From: Armigeres subalbatus
Taxonomy: Eukaryota > Arthropoda > Insecta > Diptera > Culicidae
DNA: 64,000 nt
Direction of reading: 5' to 3'
Assembly: GCF_024139115.2 (NCBI RefSeq)
Contig: NC_085140.1
Span: 234,238,371 to 234,302,370 of the forward strand
In this document: positions 23,045 through 32,974 of the stretch, piece by piece
Layout: each line of letters starts with the position of its first letter
Numbering within the stretch: the stretch's first letter is position 1
The notes under the pieces: generated by a model
What the model saw: the letters and a program-made list of their open reading frames with translations, nothing else
What the model was told of the DNA's origin: nothing
The model's database searches: none
Made by a program: the position numbers and the translations under genes

Positions 23045-24780
23045 TGATCAGATTGCCAGCTACAGGTAAATCATGGCCCGGTGCTGGGTGATACGGTTCA
23101 GATGAGAGCCCTATGCCCAGTAGAGGTAATCCAATGCAGAGGTCTGGACGAAATTATCGAAGCCGATGAGCTGGTAGCTGCTCCGAGAGATCAGTGTGGC
23201 GTTGAAATCCAGTATACCGCGATTCGGTTGCGGAAAGGTTATGCTGGAACGCAGGTCGCCTCATTCCAGGTACCTGTGGGTGACACCAAGAAGGTACTGG
23301 ATAAGGCTGAAGGTGAGTTGGTCGGTATGCACGGTGAGCGCAAACCAACATCCTCAGGCCTGCTTCAAGTGCTTCTATTACGGACATAAGTCATATGACT
23401 GCGAAGGTCCTGATCGGTGTCAGCTTCGCCAAAGGTGTGAAGCTGAAGGTCACAAGGCTCACACATGCCAAGCCACACCGAGGTGTTTGATCTGTGGTCC
23501 TGGCACAGACAATAAACACCCATCCGGTGGGCAGGCCTGTCCGGCCTCCAGACGGGCTCGGTCATTCAAGTAGCTCAGCTAAATCTCAACCACTGCGATA
23601 CAACGCAAGCGCTGCTACAACAGTCGGTACACGAGAATAAGACTGATGTTGCCTTGCTGTCCGACCCGTACCACATCCCTGCTAAACATAGCAGTTGGGT
23701 TGCGGATAAGTCCGGAATAGTGACCATCTGGACTTGCGGGAGGTACTCCATCCAGGAGATAGTGGCATCTTCTGATGATGAGGGTTTTGTTATAGCAAAG
23801 GTAAACGGAGTTTACTTTTGTAGCTACTACTGTCCTCCAAGATGAAGCATAGAGCAGTATACTAGTATGCTGAACGAGGGCCAAGCGCATGGCGAGTCAT
23901 GCATCGATGTGGCCTTCTGCAGCGCGGGATGGACGGTGGAGCCTGACTGGAGGGTTCACGAAGGTCGATGTCCACACACGAGCATGTGACGTGACAATGC
24001 CCAGGAGGACTATGTCAGCAGCTGCCTCCTAAATCGTTGGAAACGGCAGAAGATGGTGCTATTGCCTAAGCCTGGGAAATCCCCGGGAGAGCCTTCGGCA
24101 TACAGACCAATTTGCCTACTCAACACAACTGGTAAGTTGTTAGAGAGGGTGATCTTGACTATACGGAGTGTGCTGGTGGCTTATCCAGCAACCAGTATGG
24201 GTTCCGTAAAGGTCGTTGTACCATCGAAGTAATTCGGTCGGTAACGGAAACGGCTAAGTTAGCGCGTGGTTTGAATAGGAGAGATATTAGGTACTGTGTA
24301 TTGATTAATAAGGCTAGCTGGGCAGCTATAGCTGATTCCCTGCATCGCTTGCGAGGCCCGGATTATCTGTGCAGGATTCTGAAAGCTATTTTCAGAACAG
24401 TATATTTTTAGTCGACACCGACGTTCGTCAGCAGTCGATTGAAGCGTCAGCAAGTGTTCCACAGGGATCGATCCTCGGACCGGTTCATTTCACAGACGGA
24501 GTATTACGCTTACTTATTACCCGGCTGGTGTGAAAATAGAAGGGTTTGCGGATGATGTAATGCTAGAGGTCACAGGCGACTCTCTCGACGAAGTTGAATT
24601 GAAAGCTTCGTACGCGATTAGCAGAGTCGAAGAATGGCTCAACTCAAGGAGGTTGGCGTTAGCACATCAGAAGAGTGAGGTTGTTGTGGTGCATAACCAC
24701 CATGGGTTGCAGCAAGCGAGGATGAACGTAGTGACCTGCACAGTTAACGCCGTGAGGTGTTACAGGTGAGCACCTGGGAG
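23045..24780 (+). pseudogene. R1-like non-LTR retrotransposon relic
   Basis: Positions 23081-23390 carry the end of an ORF1 Gag domain. Positions 23350-23573 carry three zinc knuckles (first CFKCFYYGHKSYDC). ORF2 begins near 23570 with an R1-style endonuclease start (AQLNLNHC, DVALLSDPY) that is truncated at about 23845. After an internal deletion, a decayed RT N-terminus (EPSAYRPICLLN, about 24090) follows. Then come a frame with several stops and the catalytic FADD block at 24540-24760. Many stops and gaps show it is old. R1 grouping rests on ORF1 and endonuclease style. Confidence 0.7.
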
Positions 24781-25093
24781 ATCGATATCGTTGTGGTTCA
24801 TATACCATATTCCTATTCATATAATTGACTATTGATATAATTTTAAAATTTTCTGGGAAGGGCCACAAGTGAGTCTGGGGGAAGCAGGCCCCCCTGGCTC
24901 CTCCTTATTTACGCCAATGCCAACCAATCCCTCTCTTACACAGAACGATGACGTTGGTAGCAGACCCAGCATCGATAACGGTGGTTTCTGTATATGTAGC
25001 GGTTCAGGGGCATGTCCACTCCAGTAAGCGCCACCTTGCTGCAAACAGTTATATTTTTTTAATTTTACCGGTGATGGATCGACTGTATGTTTA
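24781..25093. other. No gene recognised
   Basis: A short unassigned stretch. Positions 24850-24910 contain C-rich and G-rich runs with a GGCTCC core that slightly recall the ends of the element at 51924-55347, but the match is too weak to call. Confidence 0.35.
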
Positions 25094-25384
25094 ATTCTAT
25101 TTATTGAACGGCTGCTCAGTCTTACAATTTTCACAACGAGTTTATTATTTACCCGACGTTTCGACACGGGAATTGTGTCTTTTTCAAGGGGAAAATAATT
25201 CTGTTGTTTGTCGTCGTATGTTTTGTCTAACTTGAACCGTCTGTTTGTCTAATTGTCCGTACATGACTTCGGAAGCACTGTTATCAATTTTCATTTTTTT
25301 GGCTAATGGCGTGTCGAAACGTCGGGTAAATAACAAACTCGTTGTGAAAATTGTAAGACTGAGTAGCCGTTCAATAAATAGAAT
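25094..25384. mobile_element. Foldback element with 74-bp arms
   Basis: Arms 25094-25167 and 25311-25384 are complements with about two mismatches in 74 bp. The arm contains ACCCGACGTTTCGACAC at its inner end. A 143-bp loop separates them. There is no coding capacity and no clear target duplication. It could be a MITE or an inverted pair of Penelope-like terminal repeats; the class is not resolved. Confidence 0.65.
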
Positions 25385-25848
25385 ATTTTTTAACATTTTA
25401 TTCCTTCCCATTTGATGAGATTTTCGCTCTTAAACAAGTAAAATGCTCCGAACTTATTTAACATTTCTTCGAAGCTACAATTCGAACAACACAAATTCAC
25501 TCAAAATTGGGTACACTTGTTATCACTCAATAGATTGAGTAGAATAGCCTCAGACGCCTAGAACTGATAAGCTAAATTCCCAACTGCACTACGGAGGTGA
25601 CAAAAATGAGTCAATATCACACAGCACTGAGTAGTTGTTTTTTAAAGTATATTGAGTGGTTATTGTCGGTGTCAGCGGCACTCCAGTAAAATTTTCTTGC
25701 ATCGTTCTGGATCTTATTTTGTTGCGGGTAATTGGAAAGGCACATTATTTAAAATAAATCGCATCTTTTCAGGACCTCAATTTTATAGAAGAAAAGTTTG
25801 AGCTGAAAGAAATGTTCATCATAGTGCACATCATCGCTTAACGACAGC

Positions 25849-26143
25849 TAGAGATGTCATCAAATCACGATTAATCGATTAGTAACTAATCGATTACTCT
25901 CCATTCTTGTCAATTATTGAATAGATTGATCGTTGGAACGTAATCGATTTAAAATATATCGATTATCACAACAATTAATCGATTAATTTAAGTAATCTAT
26001 TAATTGCGACAGCAGAAATTTGACTTCGGCAGCAGAATCACAAGCGCGCGTCGAACTGTTAGTGATTTGAAGGGCGCATTATTGTAAATTAATAGATTCT
26101 TCTCAGGATTAATCATGATTAAATCTATGATTAATCACTAATG
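25849..26143. mobile_element. Candidate hAT-like MITE with AATCGATT cluster
   Basis: Positions 25870-26010 hold five or more copies of TAATCGATTA-like palindromes. The ends, TAGAGATGTCATC-AAATCACGATTAATC (25849) and the complement of ATTAATCACTAATGCTCTG (ending 26143), are only roughly alike, and no target duplication is evident. Positions 26144-26427 hold nothing I recognise. Confidence 0.35.
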
Positions 26144-26427
26144 CTCTGCCAACATTATATGCAAGAGAAGGTTATGTATGGACGAATTTGGCTCAAAGTG
26201 ACAATTAATCGCTTATGGCGACTGCAGAAATGACGACTTTAAGCAGGGTTGACATCAGTATCAGTAATGTGAAATGTGATATCCAAATTCTGATTTGGTT
26301 TTATTGCTGGAAAGGCGCATTATGGAAAATAATTCGGTTCTATATTGTCCAACGTCTACCTTGCGGTCATGTCTTGTACAGAAGCCTTCTGATTTTTTTT
26401 TGTCTAGAAGACAGAATTTTACAAATT

Positions 26428-26432
26428 CCAAC
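26428..26432. repeat. Target-site duplication CCAAC, left
   Basis: Identical to 31842-31846. Five bases is the usual duplication of gypsy integrases. Confidence 0.85.
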
Positions 26433-27060
26433 TGTCGTGCCTCTTAGTTGCCATTGCAACTTTGTTTCGGATTAACACTACTGAAAACTTAACAATTTTC
26501 AAGTTTCACAATTCCGCTTACAAAATGGCCGACTTTCTGCCAAACTACCGCCAATCTTCGCGTAGCGTGCTATCACGTTAACATATGCCAACAGAATGAC
26601 GAATCGCCTCGTAGTTCGGAATTAATTTTGCACTTCGGCCCGGGAGAGCCTGAGTAATCTCGATCTCGCTCCAATTGCCTAGATGCTTAGCATTCTGGGC
26701 AGTCTGCTCGGGTCCGATCGAGCCACGAACTGGTTGCTCTTTCTCGCATGTTTTATTTTGCTCTCAGTGACAGTTTCTCGCTTTACTCTGGAACCTCCAC
26801 TCAGCAATCTTTCTCTCTCACTCAGAATTTGAAACTTTCTTCCCTCTTGTGCGCTACTTGTCCTTCACAACTTAGGTGCAGCTCTACATTACCATCACCA
26901 TGCCAGCTGTTTCGAATATTACTGGTCATATTTCCCATAGTAAGTAGGCTTCAAAGCTTTTATAATTTAATTATTATCGTTTCGAATTTGTATTAACTCG
27001 CTCAGAATCAGTATAGCCAAAATATTTAATTAAGTTATTGTTTCCATTTTATCTACTACA
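26433..27060 (-). repeat. 3' LTR (left in the window)
   Basis: 628 bp, TG...CA ends, near-identical to 31214-31841 (I noted three substitutions, for example in CAACTTAGG versus CAACTTTGG). The LTR abuts coding sequence directly at 27061. Confidence 0.9.
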
Positions 27061-28994
27061 TATTATCATATTACCAGTATCGAGTGCGAATAAAACATGA
27101 TCTTTGCAGGTATCCTCGAAAGGCTCTGCCTTGGATATTTGAAGAAATAATCTCGATAAGACATCTGCCACATTTTGATCGCCTATTAAAACAAAACCAA
27201 GTTAGACTTTACATTTAATTAGATGTCAAAATACTATATATCACCTGGGACCCGTTTGACTACAAAATCAAATGGTTGTAGTCGCAGCGCCCATGCTTCT
27301 GCTCGAGAAACTGCCCTTTTGCCTATGCGGTGTTTGCCGCCGAAAATAAACTGATTCGCTTCGGCATCGGTCCTAATAGTAAACGACATACTACACAAGT
27401 AGAATGCGAAGCGCTCAACTCCCCATACTAGCGCAAGTGCTTCTCTGTGAGTGTGGGGATACTTCTGCTCAGTGGTAGTCAATGCTTTAGAAGCACATGC
27501 GATAATCCTTGGAATTCCAGCCTCGTTGAACTGTACCAAGACAGCTCCGAGGCCGACCGCCGATGCATCCACAAATAACTCTGTTCTATCGGATGTTCTG
27601 AAGTATCCTAGTGTTTTAATGCTTTTTATAGCTTCCTTTTTAAAGGCTTGGAACTCCGATTCTTCTTCTTCCGACCAATAGAAATTTTCCGCATTGGCTA
27701 ATGCCCGTAGTTTTTCAGTTCGTGAGGCCCGATGGGGTACGAATTTATCAACGAACGTCACCAACCCCAAGAAACTTTTTACTTCTGCTACAGATTCTGG
27801 TGTTCTGAACTCTTCAATTGCTCGCATTTTCTCTTCCTCAATCTGCCACCCCTCCGGAGTGATCTTGAACCCAATAAACTTTACGGATTGACTTTTGAAA
27901 ATGCATTTTGATTCATTGATCTTAACGTTGTGCTCTCGTAGGCGGGTCATAACTTCTTGTAAGTTCTCGTCATGTTCCTCAGGGGTTTTTCCAAAAACGA
28001 AGATATCGTCCAAATAGTTTTTGACTCCTCGACAACCACCCAGAATTTTGCGCTGCAACACCTCTTGAAAAATGTCCGGTGCATTACAGAGCCCGAAAGG
28101 CAACCTAACACACCGGTACATTCCGAATTCAGTGCAAAAATTCGTGAGATGACGGCTTTCTTCATCAAGTTCGATATGGAAATACGCGTTTACCAAGTCT
28201 ATGGTAGTGAACCATCGTGCACCATCGAGTTCGGCCAAAATACTCTCCAGAGTTGGCATGGCGAATGGGGTCCTTTGGATGTAGCTGTTTGGTCCTCTTA
28301 GGTCAATTACTAGCCTTATATCGCTTTTACCTTTGGGTATCGCTAGCATCGACGAACAAAACGAGTTTTCCATATCCTCGGTTACGTATTCAATGATTCC
28401 CGTGGCTAGTAGTTGTTGTAGACGTTTCTCTACTAGCGGCTTAACTGCTATGGGAATGTTCATGAATACGTTGCGACATGGTGGTTTCGTTCGGTCGTAG
28501 CTAATCTTTACCGGAGGGATGTTAAACTTAGGAAAAGTTTCGTCCATCGCCACCATAGCAATTCCATCAGTTTCATACCCTGAATGCAAAGGAAACCCCG
28601 ACGATAAAATAGGAACTTGCAAACCCAAGAGCAGGACGCTATACCTGGTTGCAGTTGCTCGTCCTAACAGAGATCTACACTCCTTGACTACATAAAACTT
28701 TTCAAGTAAAGTTGGTCGGTCATCGGATATGTACAAAAAAGCTTCGAACGTTGACAGTACTGGAATTTCCCCTTCCGTTGCGTACGCCTTCAGCGGACGA
28801 TCAGTACTATCATGTACGTTGAATAATTCGTTTCTGTACTTATCGTTAGAGTACAAGGTGATATATCGTTGCTCGGTAATTGTGTTCACCTGAGCCCCTG
28901 AGTCTATGAGGAATTCGCACTCCAGACCAGCTACCGTTGCTTTCAAAATTCCTTCGTCAATTTTGTTCGTTGTCAAACACGTTGCGATATGCAA
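27061..28994 (-). pseudogene. Pol: protease, RT, RNase H; integrase deleted
   Basis: Pol cuts the polyprotein and copies element RNA to DNA. The block from 28994 has the protease active site IDSGAQV (about residue 40). RT follows with LPFGLCNAP (about 308) and the catalytic NYLDD (about 336). RNase H has FVDASA (about 485), HREALAL and RTDAEAN. Unspliced, the frame ends at a stop at 27234-27236. If the candidate intron 27183-27244 is removed, the frame continues through the linker to the 3' LTR at 27061. Everything after the very start of the integrase region is missing, so the gene is a deletion derivative. RT and RNase H motifs look intact. The true N-terminus is probably by splicing to Gag, since no good ATG precedes the protease. 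Confidence 0.85.
27183..27244 (-). other. Candidate intron within the RNase H-integrase linker
   Basis: 62 nt on the minus strand, from GTGATA (27244) to TTTTGTTTTAATAG (27183). It contains in-frame stops. Removing it joins two halves of a conserved linker motif, with the joined codon encoding glycine as expected in the family, and keeps frame to the 3' LTR. Size and composition match the hAT introns in this window. Confidence 0.65.
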
Positions 28995-29134
28995 CTGCAA
29001 AAAAATAATTTTATTACCCTTCAATAGTTTATCTCTTTTATTGAACAGAAATTTCAGTATTCATTGCGAATAAATTTAATTTTTAAAATAATGAAATGTT
29101 AATCAATACTTTACTTCTTAATATCTACACTCAC
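28995..29134 (-). other. Candidate intron that joins Gag to Pol in frame
   Basis: 140 nt on the minus strand, from a consensus GTGAGT donor (29134) to a TTATTTTTTTGCAG acceptor (28995). Both edges fall on codon boundaries of Gag and Pol respectively (phase 0). The Gag stop (29111-29113) lies inside the intron. Splicing would thus give Gag-Pol, and retention gives Gag alone. The usual -1 frameshift signal is not seen here. Confidence 0.7.
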
Positions 29135-30355
29135 GTTTTGCTCGTCTGTAGAATCTTCTACCTTCGCAGTAGCCTCCACTTCAATCGATGCGACCTCGCC
29201 AGGTTTGATATCCATGTTGTCTTCTGGTACTCCACGAGACGGTCCTGCTTTCAATGGTGGTCGACACGCTCTTTGGATGTGACCTCTACGCCCACATTTC
29301 AGACATACTTTATCGATCGCGAAACATTTGTCTGCTCTGTGGTAGATGCTATTACACCTGTAACAGCGGTTTGAATCCACTTCGCGGCCGGACTCTGACC
29401 AGTTCCGTGTTCTACGTGAGTCGAATTTAGTGTGGTTAGCGTACTGCTGCCTGAATCTACCTCTCGGAGCAGCCCGATATGCAACCTCTCGATGTGCTTT
29501 TGGAAAAGCTGCACTAACTGCCGCCATTGTGGCTTGTCCCGGCTTTCCATGTTGCAACTGATAGTATTCCTCATTCATCGCTACTGCTTCAATTTCTCGA
29601 ACAGCATCCACGAGCTCCGTAAATGTTCCTTGACGGTTCAACATTCTTAACGCCGTTACTCGTACGTCTTTATTTTTCGCGTGTGTCGCAACAGTACTTA
29701 CAATTTCTTCGAACTCCTTTTCCTCCTTGAAGTCGCATAGCCTGGCCGTGGTACCAATCCTCATTATGAACGATAAATCCGATTCTGATGGTGCCTGTAC
29801 CATAAGGGCAAGCTTACGTCGTTGTACCATTATGTCTGAAGCAGATCCAAAGTATGTCTTCATTCTGAATAACGCATTGGAATATGGAAACTCCGTTTCA
29901 TCTGGAGCTTCCTGATTCGACTTCGTGTTCCTGAACACGTCCAAAAGCATGGGTCCTGCTTTCACTTTGAAGACGACGAATCGGGTAGTTTCGTCTTCTA
30001 CCCCAGCCAGCTTCATTGAATCTGTCAACAGATCAATCCAAGATTCATAATCACGACGTCCAATTTGCTCGCCCAGGACGGAAGACTTACACTCGGGTAC
30101 GTTAATCGAGGAAATTGACATTTGGTTTACTGAGGTCATGAATCTTGACATTTCCGCTTCTGGCTCGTTTCTAACGTGCTGGGTACTTGAAGGGCCCGCG
30201 CTACCCATAAATCCAGTGCTGTCTACGCTCTCGCTTCGAGGTGTTCTCAAACTCACTTGCAGAGCCGCGATCGTTTCATTTGCTTTCTCTAGTTTCATAC
30301 TTAATTCAATCCTGGCTGACTTCTCTTCAGCCAATTCCTTCAAAATTGTGTCCAT
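29111..30355 (-). CDS. Gag of the Ty3/gypsy element
   Basis: Gag forms the particle that holds element RNA. The ATG at 30355 is chosen because it follows the predicted leader splice acceptor and starts a coiled-coil-like segment (about the first 35 residues). A central capsid-like region follows, including YESWIDLL and FVVFKVKAGP. Two zinc knuckles near the C-terminus, CYRCNSIYHRADKC and CLKCGRRGHIQRAC, would bind RNA. The frame is open to the stop at 29111-29113, about 414 residues, a usual gypsy Gag size. No lesions are visible, so this may still be made. The last eight codons before the stop lie in the candidate Gag-Pol intron. Confidence 0.88.
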   Translation of the reverse strand: MDTILKELAEEKSARIELSMKLEKANETIAALQVSLRTPRSESVDSTGFMGSAGPSSTQHVRNEPEAEMSRFMTSVNQMSISSINVPECKSSVLGEQIGRRDYESWIDLLTDSMKLAGVEDETTRFVVFKVKAGPMLLDVFRNTKSNQEAPDETEFPYSNALFRMKTYFGSASDIMVQRRKLALMVQAPSESDLSFIMRIGTTARLCDFKEEKEFEEIVSTVATHAKNKDVRVTALRMLNRQGTFTELVDAVREIEAVAMNEEYYQLQHGKPGQATMAAVSAAFPKAHREVAYRAAPRGRFRQQYANHTKFDSRRTRNWSESGREVDSNRCYRCNSIYHRADKCFAIDKVCLKCGRRGHIQRACRPPLKAGPSRGVPEDNMDIKPGEVASIEVEATAKVEDSTDEQNVSVDIKK

Positions 30356-30380
30356 TTTTGAGCTCTTCTTCTTCAATTTC

Positions 30381-31188
30381 CTGTAGAAGAACGAAGATGC
30401 AAATAATATGACAACTTTTGAGTTTGAAAAAATGTATTTTCTATTTTCTTTTTAGTCGTTTGTTTATATCTTCCTTTTTTTTTTGTTTTTATTATTATAG
30501 ACATACCTATATATATATATTTTTTAAGGGATGCCATTTTTCGTTTTCTCTAGTACCACCACATTACTTGTACCAATCTATTCTACTATTTTCAATGCGT
30601 TGCAATAGTACCTCTATACACTTCATACTTTCTATGTTTCAATTGGAGTCCTCTTGCTCCTTCATATATACATACATTTTTTCTATTATGTGAGTTACAT
30701 GTTACAGTAATCTAGACGTAATCAAAGTAGAGTCCTATTGCTCTGTGTTTAACTTGGAGTCCTCTTGCTCCTTCAACCTTCCGAAGCCTTTTTGTCATAT
30801 TCTTTAGAGTCCTATTGCTCCAAACTGTACTCAGAATCCTCGCGTTCTAAGTTTCACTTGGAGTCCTTTCGCTCCTTCAACCGCCTGGGAGTCATCTAGC
30901 CCCTACTTCCTTCGAATCTTATTGCTTTAAATTATTCTCGGAGTCCTCACGCTCCTTCAACATCAGAAGTCTACTTGCTCCTTTTCCCTTATTACATGCT
31001 CTCGATACCATTTTTGTATTCTGAATGTTCAATCTCATTCAAAAAGTTACACCTCGCCTTACACCCTAGATCAACCATGACTGCTCTCTCGAATTTTTTT
31101 TTTTTTTTGCGTCCTGTCTACTGCGCTTTCTATTTTTTTTTTTCCAATCATTTCGTTTCTAAAAGATCTAATTGAATCTAATACTTAC
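30381..31188 (-). other. Candidate leader intron of the gypsy element
   Basis: 808 nt on the minus strand, from TAAGTAAGTAT (GT at 31188-31187) to CTTCGTTCTTCTACAG (30381). The acceptor is strong and lies 25 nt upstream of the Gag ATG. The intron contains the palindromic array at 30645-30981. An upstream ATG right after the LTR opens only a very short frame in either form. Confidence 0.6.
30645..30981 (-). repeat. Ten palindromic 16-bp units in the leader
   Basis: Sense consensus is GGAGCAAGAGGACTCC, a 4-bp stem with a purine-rich 8-base loop. Units on the plus strand begin at 30645, 30729, 30756, 30806, 30833, 30860, 30888, 30913, 30940 and 30966. Several changed stems stay paired: AGAG/CTCT (30729), AGAA/TTCT (30833), GGAG/CTTC by wobble (30966). 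Units at 30888 and 30913 are imperfect. Spacing is irregular, 27-84 bp, so it is not a simple tandem satellite. Confidence 0.75.
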
Positions 31189-31196
31189 TTAGCGGG

Positions 31197-31213
31197 AGCG
31201 TCCACCGCGCCAT
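31197..31213 (-). promoter_or_regulatory. Primer-binding-site-like segment
   Basis: Directly after the 5' LTR on the minus strand, after one base, comes TGGCGCGGTGGACGC. TGG fits pairing with a tRNA CCA end. I cannot name the tRNA with confidence. Confidence 0.45.
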
Positions 31214-31841
31214 TGTCGTGCCTCTTAGTTGCCATTGCAACTTTGTTTCGGATTAACACTACTGAAAACTTAACAATTTTCAAGTTTCACAATTCCGCTT
31301 ACAAAATGGCCGACTTTCTGCCAAACTACCGCCAATCTTCGCGTAGCGTGCTATCACGTTAACATATGCCAACAGAATGACGAATCGCCTCGTAGTTCGG
31401 AATTAATTTTACACTTCGGCCCGGGAGAGCCTGAGTAATCTCGATCTCGCTCCAATTGCCTAGATGCTTAGCATTCTGGGCAGTCTGCTCGGGTCCGATC
31501 GAGCCACGAACTGGTTGCTCTTTCTCGCATGTTTTATTTTGCTCTCAGTGACAGTTTCTCGCTTTACTCTGGAACCTCCACTCAGCAATCTTTCTCTCTC
31601 ACTCAGAATTTGAAACTTTCTTCCCTCTTGTGCGCTACTTGTCCTTCACAACTTTGGTGCAGCTCTACATTACCATCACCATGCCAGCTGTTTCGAATAT
31701 TACTGGTCATATTTCCCATAGTAAGTAGGCTTCAAAGCTTTTATAATTTAATTATTATCGTTTCGAATTTGTATTAACTCGCTCAGAATCAGTATAGCCA
31801 AAATATTTGATTAAGTTATTGTTTCCATTTTATCTACTACA
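31214..31841 (-). repeat. 5' LTR (right in the window)
   Basis: 628 bp with TG...CA ends in either reading, near-identical to 26433-27060. It should carry the promoter and start of transcription on the minus strand; I see no single convincing TATA box. Confidence 0.9.
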
Positions 31842-32045
31842 CCAACAACGCATCTTCTAGCATAGTTTCTAATGCTATTATCAGCATCGTGGAAAAACTT
31901 GGACCAAATGTGATCAGTAGATGGCGTATCACGTCAACGTCATCCATCACCGCGCCCGTGTTTTGTAATTCGGGTACTAGACGGTTGAACTGCAGAATAT
32001 GGTCCTGCAGAGAACCAGACTGAAAACGCAACCCATCCTGCTAGA
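31842..32045 (-). pseudogene. Ty1/copia Gag fragment
   Basis: About 65 codons on the minus strand match the copia Gag (UBN2-type) core: DHILQFNRLVPELQNTG followed by DVIRHLLITFGPSFSTM. The fragment begins exactly at the right edge of the gypsy element, whose target duplication lies within it. I could not find its continuation left of 26432, so it was probably already truncated. Confidence 0.55.
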
Positions 32046-32089
32046 AATACTTTCTCGCTCGAATGCAAGCACCAATGCGTCCCATATTT

Positions 32090-32490
32090 GCTTCGACGTT
32101 CAGAGGACTAAGAGGTGAGTTGCATATCGATGTAACGTTCTGCAGCACAGATTGGACGACTGAACCTGGATGGAGCGTCCATCAAGATGTTTGCTTCCGT
32201 ATTATCTTCACCACTCGTTGGACCACAAGGCAAACTATTTCTGTTGATCCCGGATGCAAGACATCGCAGTATGATCTCGAACTTCTTGCAGAACTTGTCT
32301 AAAAGCTAAAAGAAGGCTGCGACGTGCCAGAACAGAGAAGCATAGACTGGAGAGAAGAAGGATCTTCAAAGATGACAACAGCCAGCTGAACTACGAAATC
32401 GAGCGAAACAAGCGGGCTGTGCAGGATGCATACAGGGTAGCAAAGGCTAGGTCCAATAGCACGCTCCATGAGAAGTTCTCGTAGTTGTTG
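32090..32490 (+). pseudogene. Fragment of an R1-like endonuclease-RT linker
   Basis: Broken plus-strand frames show HIDVTFCSTDW (endonuclease tail style) and then an arginine/lysine-rich linker (ERRRIFKDDNSQLNYEIERNK) of the kind found between endonuclease and RT in R1-type elements. It has several frame changes and no RT. Family assignment is tentative. Confidence 0.45.
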
Positions 32491-32876
32491 GCCAGCACAA
32501 CCTAATCCTAGTAAGTAAAAATGATCTAAATCAATGAACATAAGAGCTACAGAAAAAGTGTATGTAACAAAGTTACAATTTTGCAGAACATTTTATGTCA
32601 ATATTTCGCAAAATATAAAAAAAAAATCACATTTTATAAAATGGGCCACCCTATTTTGCGATAAATCTATATCAAGGACCCAAGTATCCAGAACAACTTT
32701 GTAGTATAGTTTTGACACAAAAAATGCATCTTTTTTTCAATAAAAAGTGTTAAAGCTGTGTTTATTGAGCATATTTACATATCAAAAGTTGCATTTTTTA
32801 GATCTCTAAAAGCCGCCCGAAAACGACTTCTCCGAAAAATCTAAAACAAAAAAAAATCAAAAATACTGTTTTAATG

Positions 32877-32974
32877 GACCCTCCGCAGACTGCGTGGCTG
32901 GCGAAGTGCAGCCATGGACAGAGCTGAATGGAGAAGACCACTCCGGCCTTAGTCTGATAAATAAATAAATAAAT
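32877..32974 (+). mobile_element. RTE 3'-tail fragment
   Basis: About 98 bp match the RTE 3' end at 22920-23030 (CCCTCCGCAGACTGCGTGG, then GAGCTGAATGGAGAAGAC, CCGGCCTTAGTCTGATAA and TAAA repeats), with a short internal deletion. It is an extreme 5' truncation typical of RTE insertions. Confidence 0.75.

Larger units (their letters stand above)
26433..31841 (-). mobile_element. Complete LTR-bounded Ty3/gypsy element, integrase missing
   Basis: This 5,409-bp element on the minus strand is bounded by the 5-bp target duplication CCAAC (26428-26432 and 31842-31846). The two 628-bp LTRs differ at about three positions, so insertion is recent. Order 5' to 3': LTR, leader with ten palindromic repeats, gag, protease-RT-RNase H, then a short start of the integrase region that runs straight into the 3' LTR. 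Integrase and any polypurine tract are gone. Three candidate introns are present. Lineage looks mag- or mdg3-like but is not settled. This copy would need integrase in trans. Confidence 0.9.

Noticed and set aside
24850..24910. A second end of the 51924-55347 transposon family
   Set aside because: Only C-runs and a GGCTCC core are shared; too weak without an alignment.
30645..30981. CRISPR array reading of the 16-bp units
   Set aside because: Units are too short and diverged, spacing is irregular, and they lie in a retrotransposon leader.
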